Assembly: GCF_021730305.1 (NCBI RefSeq)
Contig: NZ_CP032674.1
Location: 3,891,001 to 3,955,000, forward strand
Source of the DNA: Xanthobacter sp. YC-JY1
GTDB taxonomy: Bacteria > Pseudomonadota > Alphaproteobacteria > Rhizobiales > Xanthobacteraceae
Length of the DNA: 64,000 nucleotides
Reading direction: 5' to 3'
A model generated the notes under the pieces. That model was not told the origin of the DNA and did no database searches. It saw only the letters and a list, made by a program, of their open reading frames with translations. The position numbers and the translations under genes were made by a program. Shown here piece by piece: positions 18,840 to 27,733 of this stretch. Position 1 is the stretch's first letter. The number at the start of each line of letters is the position of its first letter.

Positions 18840-19957
18840 CCGGCCGCGCCGGACGCCGCCCCGGCCGAAGCCGTGGGCGGTGCGGCGCTCGCCCCCTGGG
18901 GCTTGGCAGCCGGCGGCTTCGCTTCCGCCGGCTTGCTCCCGTCGGCGGGCGCCGAGGTCGTCGCCGGCGGCTTCGCCGCGGCCCCGGATCCGGCCGGCTT
19001 GGGCTTCGGCTTGCGCGGCGGAGTGGCGGGAACCACGGCGGCCGGCACACCGCCATAGACCGACATGAAGCGCCAAATCTCCTCGCCGGCATCGATGTCG
19101 TGGCTGCGCAGGCCGAGAAATGGCGTGGCGAGGTCGGGCTTCGTCTCCACCATGGCCGGCGACTGGTGGCCGCCGCGCTCGATGGTCATGAGCTCCACGG
19201 CACTGCCATCCCGGCAGCCTTCCCAGCGGCGCAGCTCGGCGGTGGTGCCGTCATCCGGGGCAAGGTCGGGCAGCTTGGTGCTCGTGGCCGGCCCGCATCC
19301 GTCCAATGCGGCATAGAGACGGGCGCTGTCGGGCGCGGAAAGGGTCGAGCCCAGCGGCGTCCAGAAACCGGCATAGCCGATCACCGAATCCGCCGTGCCG
19401 TGAATGAACTGGATGGAGACCGGCTTCGACGGCTGGCACTCTTCCTTATAGTTGGCCGGCGCGGTGGACATGATCGCCGAATAGGCGGCGAACAGCTCGG
19501 CATATTCGCAGGCCATCCGCTGCACCATGAAGCCGCCGTTGGAGATGCCGGTGAGGTAGATGCGGTTCGGATCGGAGATCCCGTCGGCCGCCAGCCGCCG
19601 CGCCAGCGCCACCAGGAACGCCACGTCGTCGCCCGGCCGCAGCATCATCTTGAGTCGCATGGCCGCCGGGCGGCCATCATTCCACGTCCGCCCCTCGCCT
19701 TCCGGATAGACGGCAACGAAGCCGTGCTTAGCCGCCGCGGCATCGAGCCCGAAATAGGCACGGAAGCTTTCCGGCGTCTGCGCCGCGCCATGCAGCGCGA
19801 TCACCGTGGGGGCAGGCGTGGTGACGCCATCGGGTGTCACCACCACATAACGGCGCGTCTCTCCGTTCACCGAAAGCCTGAGGTCCTTGACCGATTCCGC
19901 ATGGAGCGGAGCAGATCCCGACCAAAGCAGGAACAAAAAGAGACTCGCACGGAACAT
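18815..19957 (-). CDS. Secreted PHB-depolymerase/LpqC-type esterase
   Basis: The 380-residue alpha/beta hydrolase has a signal peptide (about 1-20, ending LHA), an oxyanion strand VIALHGAAQTP and the nucleophile elbow GISNGG (S139). HGTAD (D190) and GGHQSP give the likely acid and histidine. The last about 55 residues are a Lys/Pro/Ala-rich tail, perhaps a cell-wall or flexible linker. The family includes poly-3-hydroxybutyrate depolymerases and feruloyl esterases; the substrate is not determined. The ATG at 19957 gives a short signal peptide; one at 20059 would add 34 residues. Confidence 0.8.
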   Translation of the reverse strand: MFRASLFLFLLWSGSAPLHAESVKDLRLSVNGETRRYVVVTPDGVTTPAPTVIALHGAAQTPESFRAYFGLDAAAAKHGFVAVYPEGEGRTWNDGRPAAMRLKMMLRPGDDVAFLVALARRLAADGISDPNRIYLTGISNGGFMVQRMACEYAELFAAYSAIMSTAPANYKEECQPSKPVSIQFIHGTADSVIGYAGFWTPLGSTLSAPDSARLYAALDGCGPATSTKLPDLAPDDGTTAELRRWEGCRDGSAVELMTIERGGHQSPAMVETKPDLATPFLGLRSHDIDAGEEIWRFMSVYGGVPAAVVPATPPRKPKPKPAGSGAAAKPPATTSAPADGSKPAEAKPPAAKPQGASAAPPTASAGAASGAAGQRGISAQ

Positions 19958-20284
19958 CCAGCTGCCAGCGGCGCCCCGCCGCAGCCACGATTGCCACACG
20001 TCTAAAGTCGAAGCATCGGGGGCCAGTCGGCGGCGAACAAGGGCGGCAAGGACCGTCATGAGCGCAATAAGCCTCTTGAAACAAATAGATTTTATCGCGG
20101 CCGCCGCCCCTGCCAGCGGGAACAGGCTTGCCCTGCGAATACGGCGGCGGCGGGGCGGAGGTGTGTCATCCCGGCCACACACGCGGCGGCACCGCTGCCA
20201 ATTTGATCTAGATCAAACTGAACAGCGCCTCTCAGGAGGAAGTGTTTCCCATCAGTTATCTCAAAGGGCTTGTGGGAGCGGGGC
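19958..20284. other. Divergent intergenic region between esterase and ompW
   Basis: About 330 bases containing the FNR/FixK-type palindrome at 20202-20217 and an AGGAGG at 20234 that lies too far from the ompW start to serve it. No RNA gene was seen. Confidence 0.5.
20202..20217 (+). promoter_or_regulatory. FNR/FixK-type box upstream of ompW
   Basis: A perfect palindrome TTTGATCTAGATCAAA containing the canonical TTGAT-N4-ATCAA anaerobox, centred 75 bases upstream of the ompW ATG. It also faces the divergent esterase gene. Confidence 0.8.
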
Positions 20285-20971
20285 ATGTCGAAGCTCGGAC
20301 TTGGTATCATTTTCGCGGCGGGGCTCAGCGCCCTCGTTGCCGGCAGCGCGACGGCCGCCGATCTTTCCACCCCGGTCTACAAGGCCCCGGCGGTCGAAGA
20401 GCCGCTGAGCCCGTGGCAGATCCGCGTGCGCGCCCTCTATGTGCTGCCTGAGAACGGCGGCTCGGTGACCGGCGTCCCGTTCTCCAACCTCACCTATTCG
20501 AGCGCCGTTGTTCCGGAGCTCGACATCACCTACTACTTCACCAAGAACATCGCCGCCGAACTCATCCTCGGCGTGACGCCCCACAACATCTACGGTGCCG
20601 GCACCCTCACCGGTCTCGGTCAGGTCGGCAAGGTGTGGCTGCTGCCCCCCACCCTCACCCTGCAGTACCACTTCACCGACTTCGGCCCGTTCAAGCCCTA
20701 TATCGGCGCCGGCGTGAACTACACCGCCTTCTTTAGCCAGGAAGCCACCAACCCGGCCTTCTCCTCGCTCAAGGTCAACGACTCGTGGGGCGTCGCCCTG
20801 CAGGCCGGCTTCGACTGGATGATCGACCGCCACTGGGGCATCAACGTCGACGTGAAGAAGATCTTCCTGCAGCCCGACTTCATGCTGCAGACCGTGGGCG
20901 GCACCTACCTCCAGGGCGGCGCGGACCTCAACCCCTGGATCTTCGGTACGGGCGTGACCTACCGCTTCTGA
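20285..20971 (+). CDS. ompW: OmpW family outer-membrane protein
   Basis: The 228-residue protein has a signal peptide (about 1-24, ATAADL) and an eight-stranded OmpW barrel: WQIRVRALYV first strand, DITYYFTKNIAAELILG, LQYHFTDFGPFKPYIGAGVNYT, and a terminal GTGVTYRF ending in phenylalanine as outer-membrane barrels do. OmpW forms a narrow hydrophobic channel and in E. coli is induced in anaerobiosis by FNR. The FNR/FixK-type box upstream here suggests similar oxygen control. A GGGAGCGGGG site precedes the ATG. A terminator follows. Confidence 0.93.
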   Translation: MSKLGLGIIFAAGLSALVAGSATAADLSTPVYKAPAVEEPLSPWQIRVRALYVLPENGGSVTGVPFSNLTYSSAVVPELDITYYFTKNIAAELILGVTPHNIYGAGTLTGLGQVGKVWLLPPTLTLQYHFTDFGPFKPYIGAGVNYTAFFSQEATNPAFSSLKVNDSWGVALQAGFDWMIDRHWGINVDVKKIFLQPDFMLQTVGGTYLQGGADLNPWIFGTGVTYRF

Positions 20972-20996
20972 TCGACCGATCCAGTCGCTATTCTAG

Positions 20997-21027
20997 AAAA
21001 CGCCGGGCTCGCCCGGCGTTTTTTTTC
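20997..21027 (+). terminator. Rho-independent terminator after ompW
   Basis: The stem AAAACGCCGGG/CCCGGCGTTTT with loop CTCG is followed by a run of eight T overlapping the stem end, about 25 bases after the ompW stop. Confidence 0.93.
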
Positions 21028-21289
21028 GCCCGCCCGCCGGTACGCCCCGGATATTTCTGCGCCGCGCCGAGCCGCGAAGGCGGCATATTCGTTCGTGCGC
21101 CTGACGCTCCGCCCCCCGGCGGGGCGTTGGCACCGCAGCAAACGGTCGCTACAAGCGCGGGCATAGGACGATCATCCAATTGCCGGCCACTGCGTATCGG
21201 TCTTTAAAGCCGCCCAAGGTGCTTTGGAATCGTTGCGAAGAGACGACGATTGAGATACCTGATCGATCGATTTTTCAGGAGGAGGCCCC
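21028..21289. other. sdh upstream region
   Basis: About 260 bases. A 9-base-pair hairpin at 21105-21126 (CGCTCCGCC/GGCGGGGCG) has no T-run. No confident promoter. AGGAGGAGG ahead of sdhC is a strong ribosome-binding site. Confidence 0.4.
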
Positions 21290-21688
21290 ATGGCCGACAG
21301 CCCTCAGCGCATTGATCGCCCCCTATCGCCACACCTACAGATTTACCGTCCTCTGTTCACGATGATGATGTCCATTGTGCATCGCATCACGGGCGTCGGG
21401 CTGTATTTCGGCATGGCGATCCTGGTCTGGTGGCTGCTCGCGGCCGCAACCTCGCCCTCGGCCTACGCCACCTTCAGCGCGGTGGCGGGTTCGCCCATCG
21501 GCCTGCTCGTGCTGTTCGGCTTCACCTGGGCCCTGCTGCACCACGCCCTCGGCGGCGTGCGCCACTTTATCTGGGACTTCATCCACGGCTTCGGTCCGGA
21601 GCGCGTCCTGCTCGCCAAGGCCACCCTGGCCGGCTCGGTGGTGCTCACCGTGGTCGTCTGGATCATCGGCCTCGCGCTGAAGGGCTGA
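21290..21688 (+). CDS. sdhC: Succinate dehydrogenase cytochrome b556 subunit
   Basis: A 132-residue three-helix membrane anchor of complex II. Signatures are RPLSPHLQIYRP, the SIVHRITG quinone-site segment (H31, R32) and ALLHHALGGVRHFIWD, which carries the haem-ligand histidine (H84 or H85). It binds haem b with SdhD and passes electrons to quinone. AGGAGGAGG precedes the ATG. It is the first gene of sdhCDAB. Confidence 0.96.
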   Translation: MADSPQRIDRPLSPHLQIYRPLFTMMMSIVHRITGVGLYFGMAILVWWLLAAATSPSAYATFSAVAGSPIGLLVLFGFTWALLHHALGGVRHFIWDFIHGFGPERVLLAKATLAGSVVLTVVVWIIGLALKG

Positions 21689-21698
21689 GGAGAACGCC

Positions 21699-22115
21699 AT
21701 GAGCACCCCCCACTCCGGCCCCGCGCCCGCACGTGCCACCATGCGCACGCCCCTCGGCCGCGTCCGCGGCCTCGGCGCCGCCAAGTCCGGCACCGAGCAC
21801 TTCTTCACGCAGCGCCTCACCGGCGCCGCGAACCTCCTGCTGTCCATCGCCTTCATCATCATCGTGATCTCGGTGGCCGGCCAGAGCTACGCCGCGGCCC
21901 GCGCGACGCTCGGTCATCCGCTGGTGGCGGTGATCATTCTTCTGACGCTGCTTTCCGTTACCACGCACATGCGCATCGGCATGCAGGTGGTCATCGAGGA
22001 CTACGTGCACACGGAAGGCCTCAAGGTGCTGCTCATCGTGGCCAACACCTTCTTCAGCATTGCCGTTGCCCTCGCCGGCGCCTTCGCCGTGCTCAAGATC
22101 AGCCTGGGAGGCTGA
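21699..22115 (+). CDS. sdhD: Succinate dehydrogenase membrane anchor subunit
   Basis: A 138-residue second membrane anchor. An N-terminal RTPLGRVRGLGAAKSGTEHF segment precedes three membrane spans. The THMRIGMQVVIEDYVH block carries the haem and quinone-site residues. It starts 10 bases after sdhC with AGGAGAA upstream. Confidence 0.95.
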   Translation: MSTPHSGPAPARATMRTPLGRVRGLGAAKSGTEHFFTQRLTGAANLLLSIAFIIIVISVAGQSYAAARATLGHPLVAVIILLTLLSVTTHMRIGMQVVIEDYVHTEGLKVLLIVANTFFSIAVALAGAFAVLKISLGG

Positions 22116-22118
22116 CAC

Positions 22119-23954
22119 ATGGCCGATACCGCAACGAACGGGGCTGCCGCGCCCGGCATCAACGGCGCCGCCTACCCCATCGAGGATCACACCTACGACG
22201 TGCTCGTGGTCGGCGCCGGTGGCGCGGGCCTTCGCGCCGTGGTGGGCTGCTCCGAGGCGGGCCTGCGCACCGCCTGCATCACCAAGGTGTTCCCCACCCG
22301 CTCCCACACCGTCGCTGCCCAGGGCGGCGTCGCCGCCTCGCTCGGCAACATGGGCGACGACAAGTGGGAATGGCACATGTACGACACCGTCAAGGGGTCG
22401 GACTGGCTGGGCGATCAGGACGCCATCGAATACCTCGTGCGCAATGCGCCGGCCGCCGTCTACGAGCTGGAGCACTGGGGCGTTCCCTTCTCCCGCACCG
22501 AGGATGGCAAGATCTACCAGCGCCCCTTCGGCGGCATGACCACGCATTTCGGCAAGGGCACCGCCCAGCGCACCTGCGCCGCGGCGGACCGCACCGGCCA
22601 TGCCATGCTACACACGCTCTACGGCGCGGCGCTGAAGCACCAGGCCGAGTTCTTCGTCGAATATTTCGCCATCGACCTCATCATGGATGAGGAAGGCCGC
22701 TGCCGCGGCGTGGTGGCCATCAAGCTCGACGACGGCACCATCCACCGGTTCCGCGCGCACCTCACCGTGCTCGCCACCGGCGGTTATGGCCGCGCCTACT
22801 TCTCCGCCACCTCGGCCCATACCTGCACCGGCGACGGCGGCGGCATGGTGCTGCGCGCCGGCCTGCCCCTGCAGGACATGGAATTCGTGCAGTTCCACCC
22901 CACCGGCATCTACGGCTCGGGCTGCCTCATCACCGAGGGCGCCCGCGGCGAAGGCGGCTACCTGACCAATTCCGAGGGCGAGCGCTTCATGGAGCGCTAT
23001 GCCCCCTCGGCCAAGGATCTCGCCTCGCGTGACGTCGTCTCGCGCGCCATCACCATGGAGATCCGCGAGGGTCGTGGCGTCGGCAAGGCCAAGGACCACG
23101 CCTTCCTCCACCTCGACCATCTCGATCCCGCCGTCCTCCACGAGCGCCTCCCCGGCATCTCGGAGAGCGCGAAGATCTTCGCCGGCGTGGACGTGACGCG
23201 CGAGCCGATCCCGATCCTGCCCACCGTGCACTACAACATGGGCGGCATCCCCACGAACTATTACGGCGAAGTTCTGGACAAGCGCCAGGGCGACCCGGAC
23301 AAGGTGGTGCCCGGCCTGATGGCCATCGGCGAGGCCGCCTGCGTCTCGGTGCACGGCGCCAACCGCCTCGGCTCCAACTCGCTCATCGACCTCGTGGTGT
23401 TCGGCCGCGCCGCCGGCCTGCGCGCGGCGGAGCTGGTGAAGCCCGGCGAGAAGCACCGGCCCCTGCCGGAGAACAGCGCCGAGCTGTCGCTCTCCCGCCT
23501 CGACAAGTACCGCTACGCCTCCGGTGGCACCCCCACCGCCGAGCTGCGCCTCTCCATGCAGAAGGTGATGCAGAACAACTGCGCCGTCTTCCGCACCGGC
23601 GAGGTGCTCGAGGAAGGCAAGAAGCTCATCCACGACGTGTTCAACGCCTCGAGCGACATCGGTGTCACCGATCGCTCGCTGGTGTGGAACTCGGACCTCA
23701 TCGAGACGCTGGAATACGAGAACCTCATCTCGCAGGCCATCGTCACCATGGAGAGCGCGGCAAACCGACAGGAAAGCCGTGGCGCCCATGCGCGCGAGGA
23801 CTTCCCGGACCGCGACGACGTGAACTGGATGAAGCACACGCTGGCCTATTTCGACCCGGCCTCCGGTGCTGTCCGGCTCGACGACCGGCCCGTGCACACC
23901 TACACCCTGTCCAACGACATCCAGTACATCGAGCCGAAGAAGCGCGTGTACTGA
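22119..23954 (+). CDS. sdhA: Succinate dehydrogenase flavoprotein subunit
   Basis: A 611-residue catalytic subunit oxidising succinate to fumarate. It has the dinucleotide-binding [11 protein letters not shown] (31-40), the covalent FAD histidine H63 in [10 protein letters not shown], the active-site HPTGIYG region and the C-terminal RxxREdxxxR-like region ([13 protein letters not shown]). Normal length. It starts 3 bases after sdhD, consistent with translational coupling. Confidence 0.98.
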   Translation: MADTATNGAAAPGINGAAYPIEDHTYDVLVVGAGGAGLRAVVGCSEAGLRTACITKVFPTRSHTVAAQGGVAASLGNMGDDKWEWHMYDTVKGSDWLGDQDAIEYLVRNAPAAVYELEHWGVPFSRTEDGKIYQRPFGGMTTHFGKGTAQRTCAAADRTGHAMLHTLYGAALKHQAEFFVEYFAIDLIMDEEGRCRGVVAIKLDDGTIHRFRAHLTVLATGGYGRAYFSATSAHTCTGDGGGMVLRAGLPLQDMEFVQFHPTGIYGSGCLITEGARGEGGYLTNSEGERFMERYAPSAKDLASRDVVSRAITMEIREGRGVGKAKDHAFLHLDHLDPAVLHERLPGISESAKIFAGVDVTREPIPILPTVHYNMGGIPTNYYGEVLDKRQGDPDKVVPGLMAIGEAACVSVHGANRLGSNSLIDLVVFGRAAGLRAAELVKPGEKHRPLPENSAELSLSRLDKYRYASGGTPTAELRLSMQKVMQNNCAVFRTGEVLEEGKKLIHDVFNASSDIGVTDRSLVWNSDLIETLEYENLISQAIVTMESAANRQESRGAHAREDFPDRDDVNWMKHTLAYFDPASGAVRLDDRPVHTYTLSNDIQYIEPKKRVY

Positions 23955-24054
23955 CGCCCCACTCGACCGCGCGCGCCGGGGGGAACGCCCGCCGCGCGCG
24001 GCCATGGCAAGAATTCCTGCGGGCGGTCACCGCTCCAGCGCTTCAGGACGTCCC

Positions 24055-24840
24055 ATGGTTGAGCTCACTCTTCCGAAGAACTCGCAGGTCACGACCGGCA
24101 AGACCTGGCCGAAGCCCGCCGGCGCCAAGAAGCTGACCGAGTTCCGCATCTACCGCTGGAATCCGGACGACGGGAAGAACCCGCGCATCGACACCTATTA
24201 TGTCGATCGCGAGGATTGCGGCCCGATGGTGCTGGACGGCCTGATCTACATCAAGAACAAGATCGACCCGACCCTCACCTTCCGCCGCTCCTGCCGCGAA
24301 GGCGTGTGCGGCTCGTGCGCCATGAACATCGGCGGCACCAACACCCTCGCCTGCACCAAGGGCATGGACGAGGTGCTGGTGAAGGGAGTGGTCAACATCT
24401 ATCCCCTGCCGCACATGCCGGTGGTGAAGGATCTGGTGCCCGACCTCACCAACTTCTACGCGCAGCACGCCTCCATCGAGCCCTGGCTCCAGACGGACAC
24501 CGCCGCCCCCGAGAAGGAGTGGCGCCAGTCCAAGGACGACCGCGAGAAGCTGGATGGCCTCTACGAGTGCATCCTGTGCGCCTGCTGCTCCACCTCCTGC
24601 CCGAGCTACTGGTGGAACGGCGACCGCTATCTAGGCCCCGCCGCGCTCCTGCAGGCCACCCGCTGGCTGAAGGACAGCCGCGACGAGCGCACCGGCGAAC
24701 GCCTCGACTATCTGGAAGACCCCTTCCGGCTCTATCGCTGCCACACCATCATGAACTGCGCCCAGGCGTGCCCGAAGAGCCTCAACCCGGCCAAGGCCAT
24801 CGCCGAAATCAAGAAGATGATGGTCGAGCGCCAGATCTGA
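24055..24840 (+). CDS. sdhB: Succinate dehydrogenase iron-sulfur subunit
   Basis: A 261-residue electron-transfer subunit. The [2Fe-2S] cluster motif is CREGVCGSC with a distal Cys in NTLAC. The [4Fe-4S] and [3Fe-4S] ligands are [12 protein letters not shown] and [13 protein letters not shown]. It is the last gene of the operon, 100 bases after sdhA, and is followed by a terminator. Confidence 0.98.
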   Translation: MVELTLPKNSQVTTGKTWPKPAGAKKLTEFRIYRWNPDDGKNPRIDTYYVDREDCGPMVLDGLIYIKNKIDPTLTFRRSCREGVCGSCAMNIGGTNTLACTKGMDEVLVKGVVNIYPLPHMPVVKDLVPDLTNFYAQHASIEPWLQTDTAAPEKEWRQSKDDREKLDGLYECILCACCSTSCPSYWWNGDRYLGPAALLQATRWLKDSRDERTGERLDYLEDPFRLYRCHTIMNCAQACPKSLNPAKAIAEIKKMMVERQI

Positions 24841-24867
24841 CGCTCACCGCATCTCCGGCTGCTACCG

Positions 24868-24903
24868 GGACCGCCCGCCTGACTGGCGCGGCGGTCCTTT
24901 TTG
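24868..24903 (+). terminator. Rho-independent terminator of sdhCDAB
   Basis: The stem GGACCGCC/GGCGGTCC, with an inner GCC/GGC pair, is followed by five T and more T-rich sequence. Confidence 0.9.
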
Positions 24904-25195
24904 TTTCTGACGTGTCGCGACCGCCTGTGGCCCTCGGAGCCGTCTGAGGCCTCGCTGCCCGTCCGTCTGACGGGACGGTCCTACCCGCATCTCGGGCTGA
25001 ACCGGAGCGCCGCCGTCCGGCGTTGCCTTCGCGCGTTCCGAGCCCACTGCCCTCAAGAATTACGCTCGCGCATCTCCCGCCCTTCAAGGCGTGGGACGGC
25101 AGGGCCGTGCGCTTCGCAAAATGGTAAAACATGTGTTAGCGTTAATTTTACCTGTGACGAAAAGTCCTTGGACAGATTCAGTCGGAGAAGCAGCC
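24904..25195. other. Intergenic region before a small membrane protein
   Basis: No gene was recognised. It contains an AT-rich inverted repeat GGTAAAA/TTTTACC (25123-25129 and 25146-25152) 43 bases ahead of the next start, possibly an operator or promoter element. Confidence 0.4.
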
Positions 25196-25450
25196 ATGTC
25201 GATCGTTCGCGCCGTCTTTCCCGCGTTTATCGCCTTCGCCCTGCTGTTCGGGGTCGTGACGCATCCGTCCGAGATGTTCGTCGCGCTCGGCAGCATCGTG
25301 CTCACGCTGAGCACAGCCAGCAGCATCATCTTTTTCGGCTTCGTGCTCATGGCCGCGATCTTCGGCTTCGAGCGCACCTCCGGCCGTCACATGGCCCCCG
25401 CCGCCGCGGTTCACGTGCACCGCTCGCTGCGCGACGAAGTCGCTCTCTGA
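25196..25450 (+). CDS. Small two-span membrane protein of unknown function
   Basis: An 84-residue hydrophobic protein with two likely membrane helices (about 4-20 and 29-56, rich in Phe, Ile and Leu) and a short basic, histidine-containing tail. I do not recognise a family. GGAGAAG lies 5 bases before the ATG. It is monocistronic, between the sdh terminator and a convergent exported-protein gene. Confidence 0.6.
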   Translation: MSIVRAVFPAFIAFALLFGVVTHPSEMFVALGSIVLTLSTASSIIFFGFVLMAAIFGFERTSGRHMAPAAAVHVHRSLRDEVAL

Positions 25451-25520
25451 GGTTTCCCAGCCCTTCCGGGACGAACCGGCCGCCCGTCCCTCTACGACGC
25501 CGCCGGTTCGCGCTGGCGCC

Positions 25521-25982
25521 TCATCCGCCCGGTGGCCGGCACATGGCTCCGGCCCAGTAGGCGTGTTGGTAGAAGGGCTTCAGCTCGATCCAGCGAATGC
25601 CACCCCGCCACAGATTGCTGTAGGGCTGGGGGCAGTAGCGCTGCAGGGCGGACGAGGGATTTCCCCGCCACGAATCCGGCACGAAAACCAGCACAGAGAA
25701 GCCGCCGCCGTTGAACTCCGGCTCGGCCGCCCTCCAGCCGCCCGGCAGCGCTTGGCGAAAGTAATTGCGCAAGGCAACGTAGGCATCGAACGGATAGGGA
25801 TCCACATTGGGATCGGTGCGCTCCAGCGCCGGCAGATCCCCAAGGCTCTGGCTTGGCGACTGCGCGAAGGCCGGCCCGGACGCTACTGCACCAAGGCAGA
25901 GAAGCAGGACAGCGCCAGCCCCGCACGGACTCATGCGGTGCAATGAGAACCACCCGGAGGGAGGCGCGGCCGGATCGGTCAT
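25521..25982 (-). CDS. Exported protein of unknown function
   Basis: The 153-residue protein has a signal sequence whose hydrophobic core is at about 21-38, with likely cleavage after AFA. The mature domain is compact and aromatic-rich: a DPYPFDAYVALRNYFRQ helix, FSVLVFVPDSW and a tryptophan-rich end with two cysteines. No family was recognised. GAAGGGG precedes the ATG at 25982. It stands alone, convergent with the small membrane protein and divergent from the flippase gene. Confidence 0.65.
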   Translation of the reverse strand: MTDPAAPPSGWFSLHRMSPCGAGAVLLLCLGAVASGPAFAQSPSQSLGDLPALERTDPNVDPYPFDAYVALRNYFRQALPGGWRAAEPEFNGGGFSVLVFVPDSWRGNPSSALQRYCPQPYSNLWRGGIRWIELKPFYQHAYWAGAMCRPPGG

Positions 25983-26302
25983 GGAGCCCCTTCCCGCTTG
26001 CCCGACCATAAACCTTTGGCGGGCCTCGCCCCTTGTGGCATGTGCCTGCGGATCCGGCAACGCGCTGCGGTACCAGGGGCCGAGAGCCGGGGACCCGGCT
26101 CAACCGATCCGGCACGATCGCCACAGCGCAGCCCCGACGAACGCTCTTGCGCCGATTTGCCTTGCACCACGCGCGCGGATCAGTTGAGAGAAGGCGAGCG
26201 CCGGCCAAATGGAGCGGCTGCGCGCTCAAGGGGGGCGGCGGTGCGGGAGAAGCGGAGAAAGCGGTGGCGCCTGCTGCCGTCCCGGTCTGGGGAGTCTGCG
26301 GC
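25983..26302. other. Divergent intergenic region ahead of the polysaccharide locus
   Basis: About 320 GC-rich bases. No RNA gene, repeat or confident promoter was seen. GGGGAG before 26303 is the flippase ribosome-binding site. Confidence 0.4.
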
Positions 26303-27598
26303 ATGAGCCTCGCCTCACGGCGCTCCCTCGTCGCCCTCGTCACCACCTACGGTGCCTATGCCGGCGCATTGATGGCGCGCGGGCTTGAGCTGGTGGGCAA
26401 GCTCGGCCTCTACATGCTGGGTGCCCGCGTGCTCGGCGTGCACGACTCCGGCTATTTCTTCCTCTGCCTGACCTGGGTCGGGCTCATCGCCACGGTCGCC
26501 CGCGCCGGCTTCGAAAAGGCGGTCATCCGGCATATGGCGGCCGAACTCGCCGTGAATCGCGGACGTGAAGCCCGCCAGGCCTTTCTGCATGGCACAGGCC
26601 TCGTGACGCTGGGAGGATCGCTTGCGACCCTCGGCACCGTCGCGCTCGCCGGCCCGCTCGCCGAATATGTGTTCCGCGACCCCATGGTGGCGCCGGCGCT
26701 CATCATCTCTTCTCTGGCGATCCTGCCGCAGGTGCTGTGCACCTTCATGGGGCACGCGCTGGTCGGCTTCCATCGCGGCGCGGCCGGCCAGCTGGTGCAG
26801 AGCGGCCTGTGGCCCATGCTGATGCTCGCCGCCGTCGCTGTCGGCGTCCATTCGCTGGAGGGCGTGCTCTATGCGCTCGCCGCTGCAAACCTTGCTGCCG
26901 CGGTTCTCGGCGTGGTGCTGGTTGTGCGGGAGCGGCACCGGTTCCACGTGACACCGCCGTCGGGCACCGTGTCCGAAGCCATGCCGGCGCTGTGGCGCAC
27001 CGCCATGCCGCTGGGCGTGGTGGAAATGGTGCAGATGTTCCTCGCCTCCCTGCCTGTCCTGTTGTTGGCTGCGTTTGGCCTGCCCTCCGCCGTGGGGGCC
27101 TTCTCCGTTGCCAATCGCATCTCCATGCTGATCTGGGTGGTATCCACCTCCATCGGCGTGGTGGCGGCCCCCTCCTTTGCCGCGCGCCATCGCCAGGACG
27201 ACTGGGACGGGCTGAAGGCGCTCAATCGCAAGGTGCGGCTTGCCGTCGCCGTCTTCGGCTCGCCCATCGTCGCGGCGATGATCTTCTTCCCCACTCCGAT
27301 CCTGCATCTCATCGGCCCCGGCTTCGAGATCGCCGCTCCGGCACTGATGGTGATGGGCGTCGGGCAGCTCATCAATTGCCTGCTTTCCTGCCAGGACATC
27401 ATGCTCTCCATGACCGGCTTCGGCAGCGTGCTGCGCTGGCTCAACACGGCCCAGCTGGTGGTCTGCTGCACCCTGTGCGCAGCGCTGATCCCGCCCTTCG
27501 GCATGATGGGGGCGGCGGTGGCCACCGCCGTGTTTGCCGCCCAAGGGGCGATCGGGACCACGCTGGCCGTCCGGCGCTACCTCCCTCGTGCGTTCTGA
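26303..27598 (+). CDS. Wzx-type polysaccharide flippase (MOP superfamily)
   Basis: The 431-residue integral membrane protein has about 12 predicted spans and the MOP/oligosaccharide-flippase pattern: an early LGLYMLGARVLGVHDSGYFF block and ALVGFHRGAAGQLVQ. It probably moves undecaprenyl-linked oligosaccharide units across the inner membrane. It opens the polysaccharide locus, followed by the Wzz-like gene 135 bases on. Substrate unknown. Confidence 0.85.
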   Translation: MSLASRRSLVALVTTYGAYAGALMARGLELVGKLGLYMLGARVLGVHDSGYFFLCLTWVGLIATVARAGFEKAVIRHMAAELAVNRGREARQAFLHGTGLVTLGGSLATLGTVALAGPLAEYVFRDPMVAPALIISSLAILPQVLCTFMGHALVGFHRGAAGQLVQSGLWPMLMLAAVAVGVHSLEGVLYALAAANLAAAVLGVVLVVRERHRFHVTPPSGTVSEAMPALWRTAMPLGVVEMVQMFLASLPVLLLAAFGLPSAVGAFSVANRISMLIWVVSTSIGVVAAPSFAARHRQDDWDGLKALNRKVRLAVAVFGSPIVAAMIFFPTPILHLIGPGFEIAAPALMVMGVGQLINCLLSCQDIMLSMTGFGSVLRWLNTAQLVVCCTLCAALIPPFGMMGAAVATAVFAAQGAIGTTLAVRRYLPRAF

Positions 27599-27621
27599 GG
27601 TGCTGCCGGAATGCGGAACGG

Positions 27622-27636
27622 CTAACGGCGAATTAA
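27622..27636 (+). promoter_or_regulatory. Near-consensus CtrA-type box (tentative)
   Basis: CTAA, 7 bases, then TTAA: one mismatch from the CtrA consensus TTAA-N7-TTAA, about 100 bases upstream of the Wzz-like gene. A short motif, so chance occurrence is possible. Confidence 0.25.
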
Positions 27637-27733
27637 GGTAAATCCCTGATCTTCGACGCGGGTTGCACGCTGGACATGCCCGCCTGATGCTGTGGGGGCG
27701 ACAGCACGTGGCGCTGGGCGCACGGGGGACTGA

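Noticed and set aside
16536-19076. 846-codon minus-strand frame spanning three genes
   Set aside because: It crosses the CDF, mesaconyl-CoA hydratase and esterase genes in a wrong frame and shows low-complexity Arg/Gly/Ala composition.
20234-20285. AGGAGG with a GTG at 20242 as an upstream reading frame in the ompW leader
   Set aside because: The spacing to the GTG is only 2 bases, and the frame overlaps ompW with no recognisable product.
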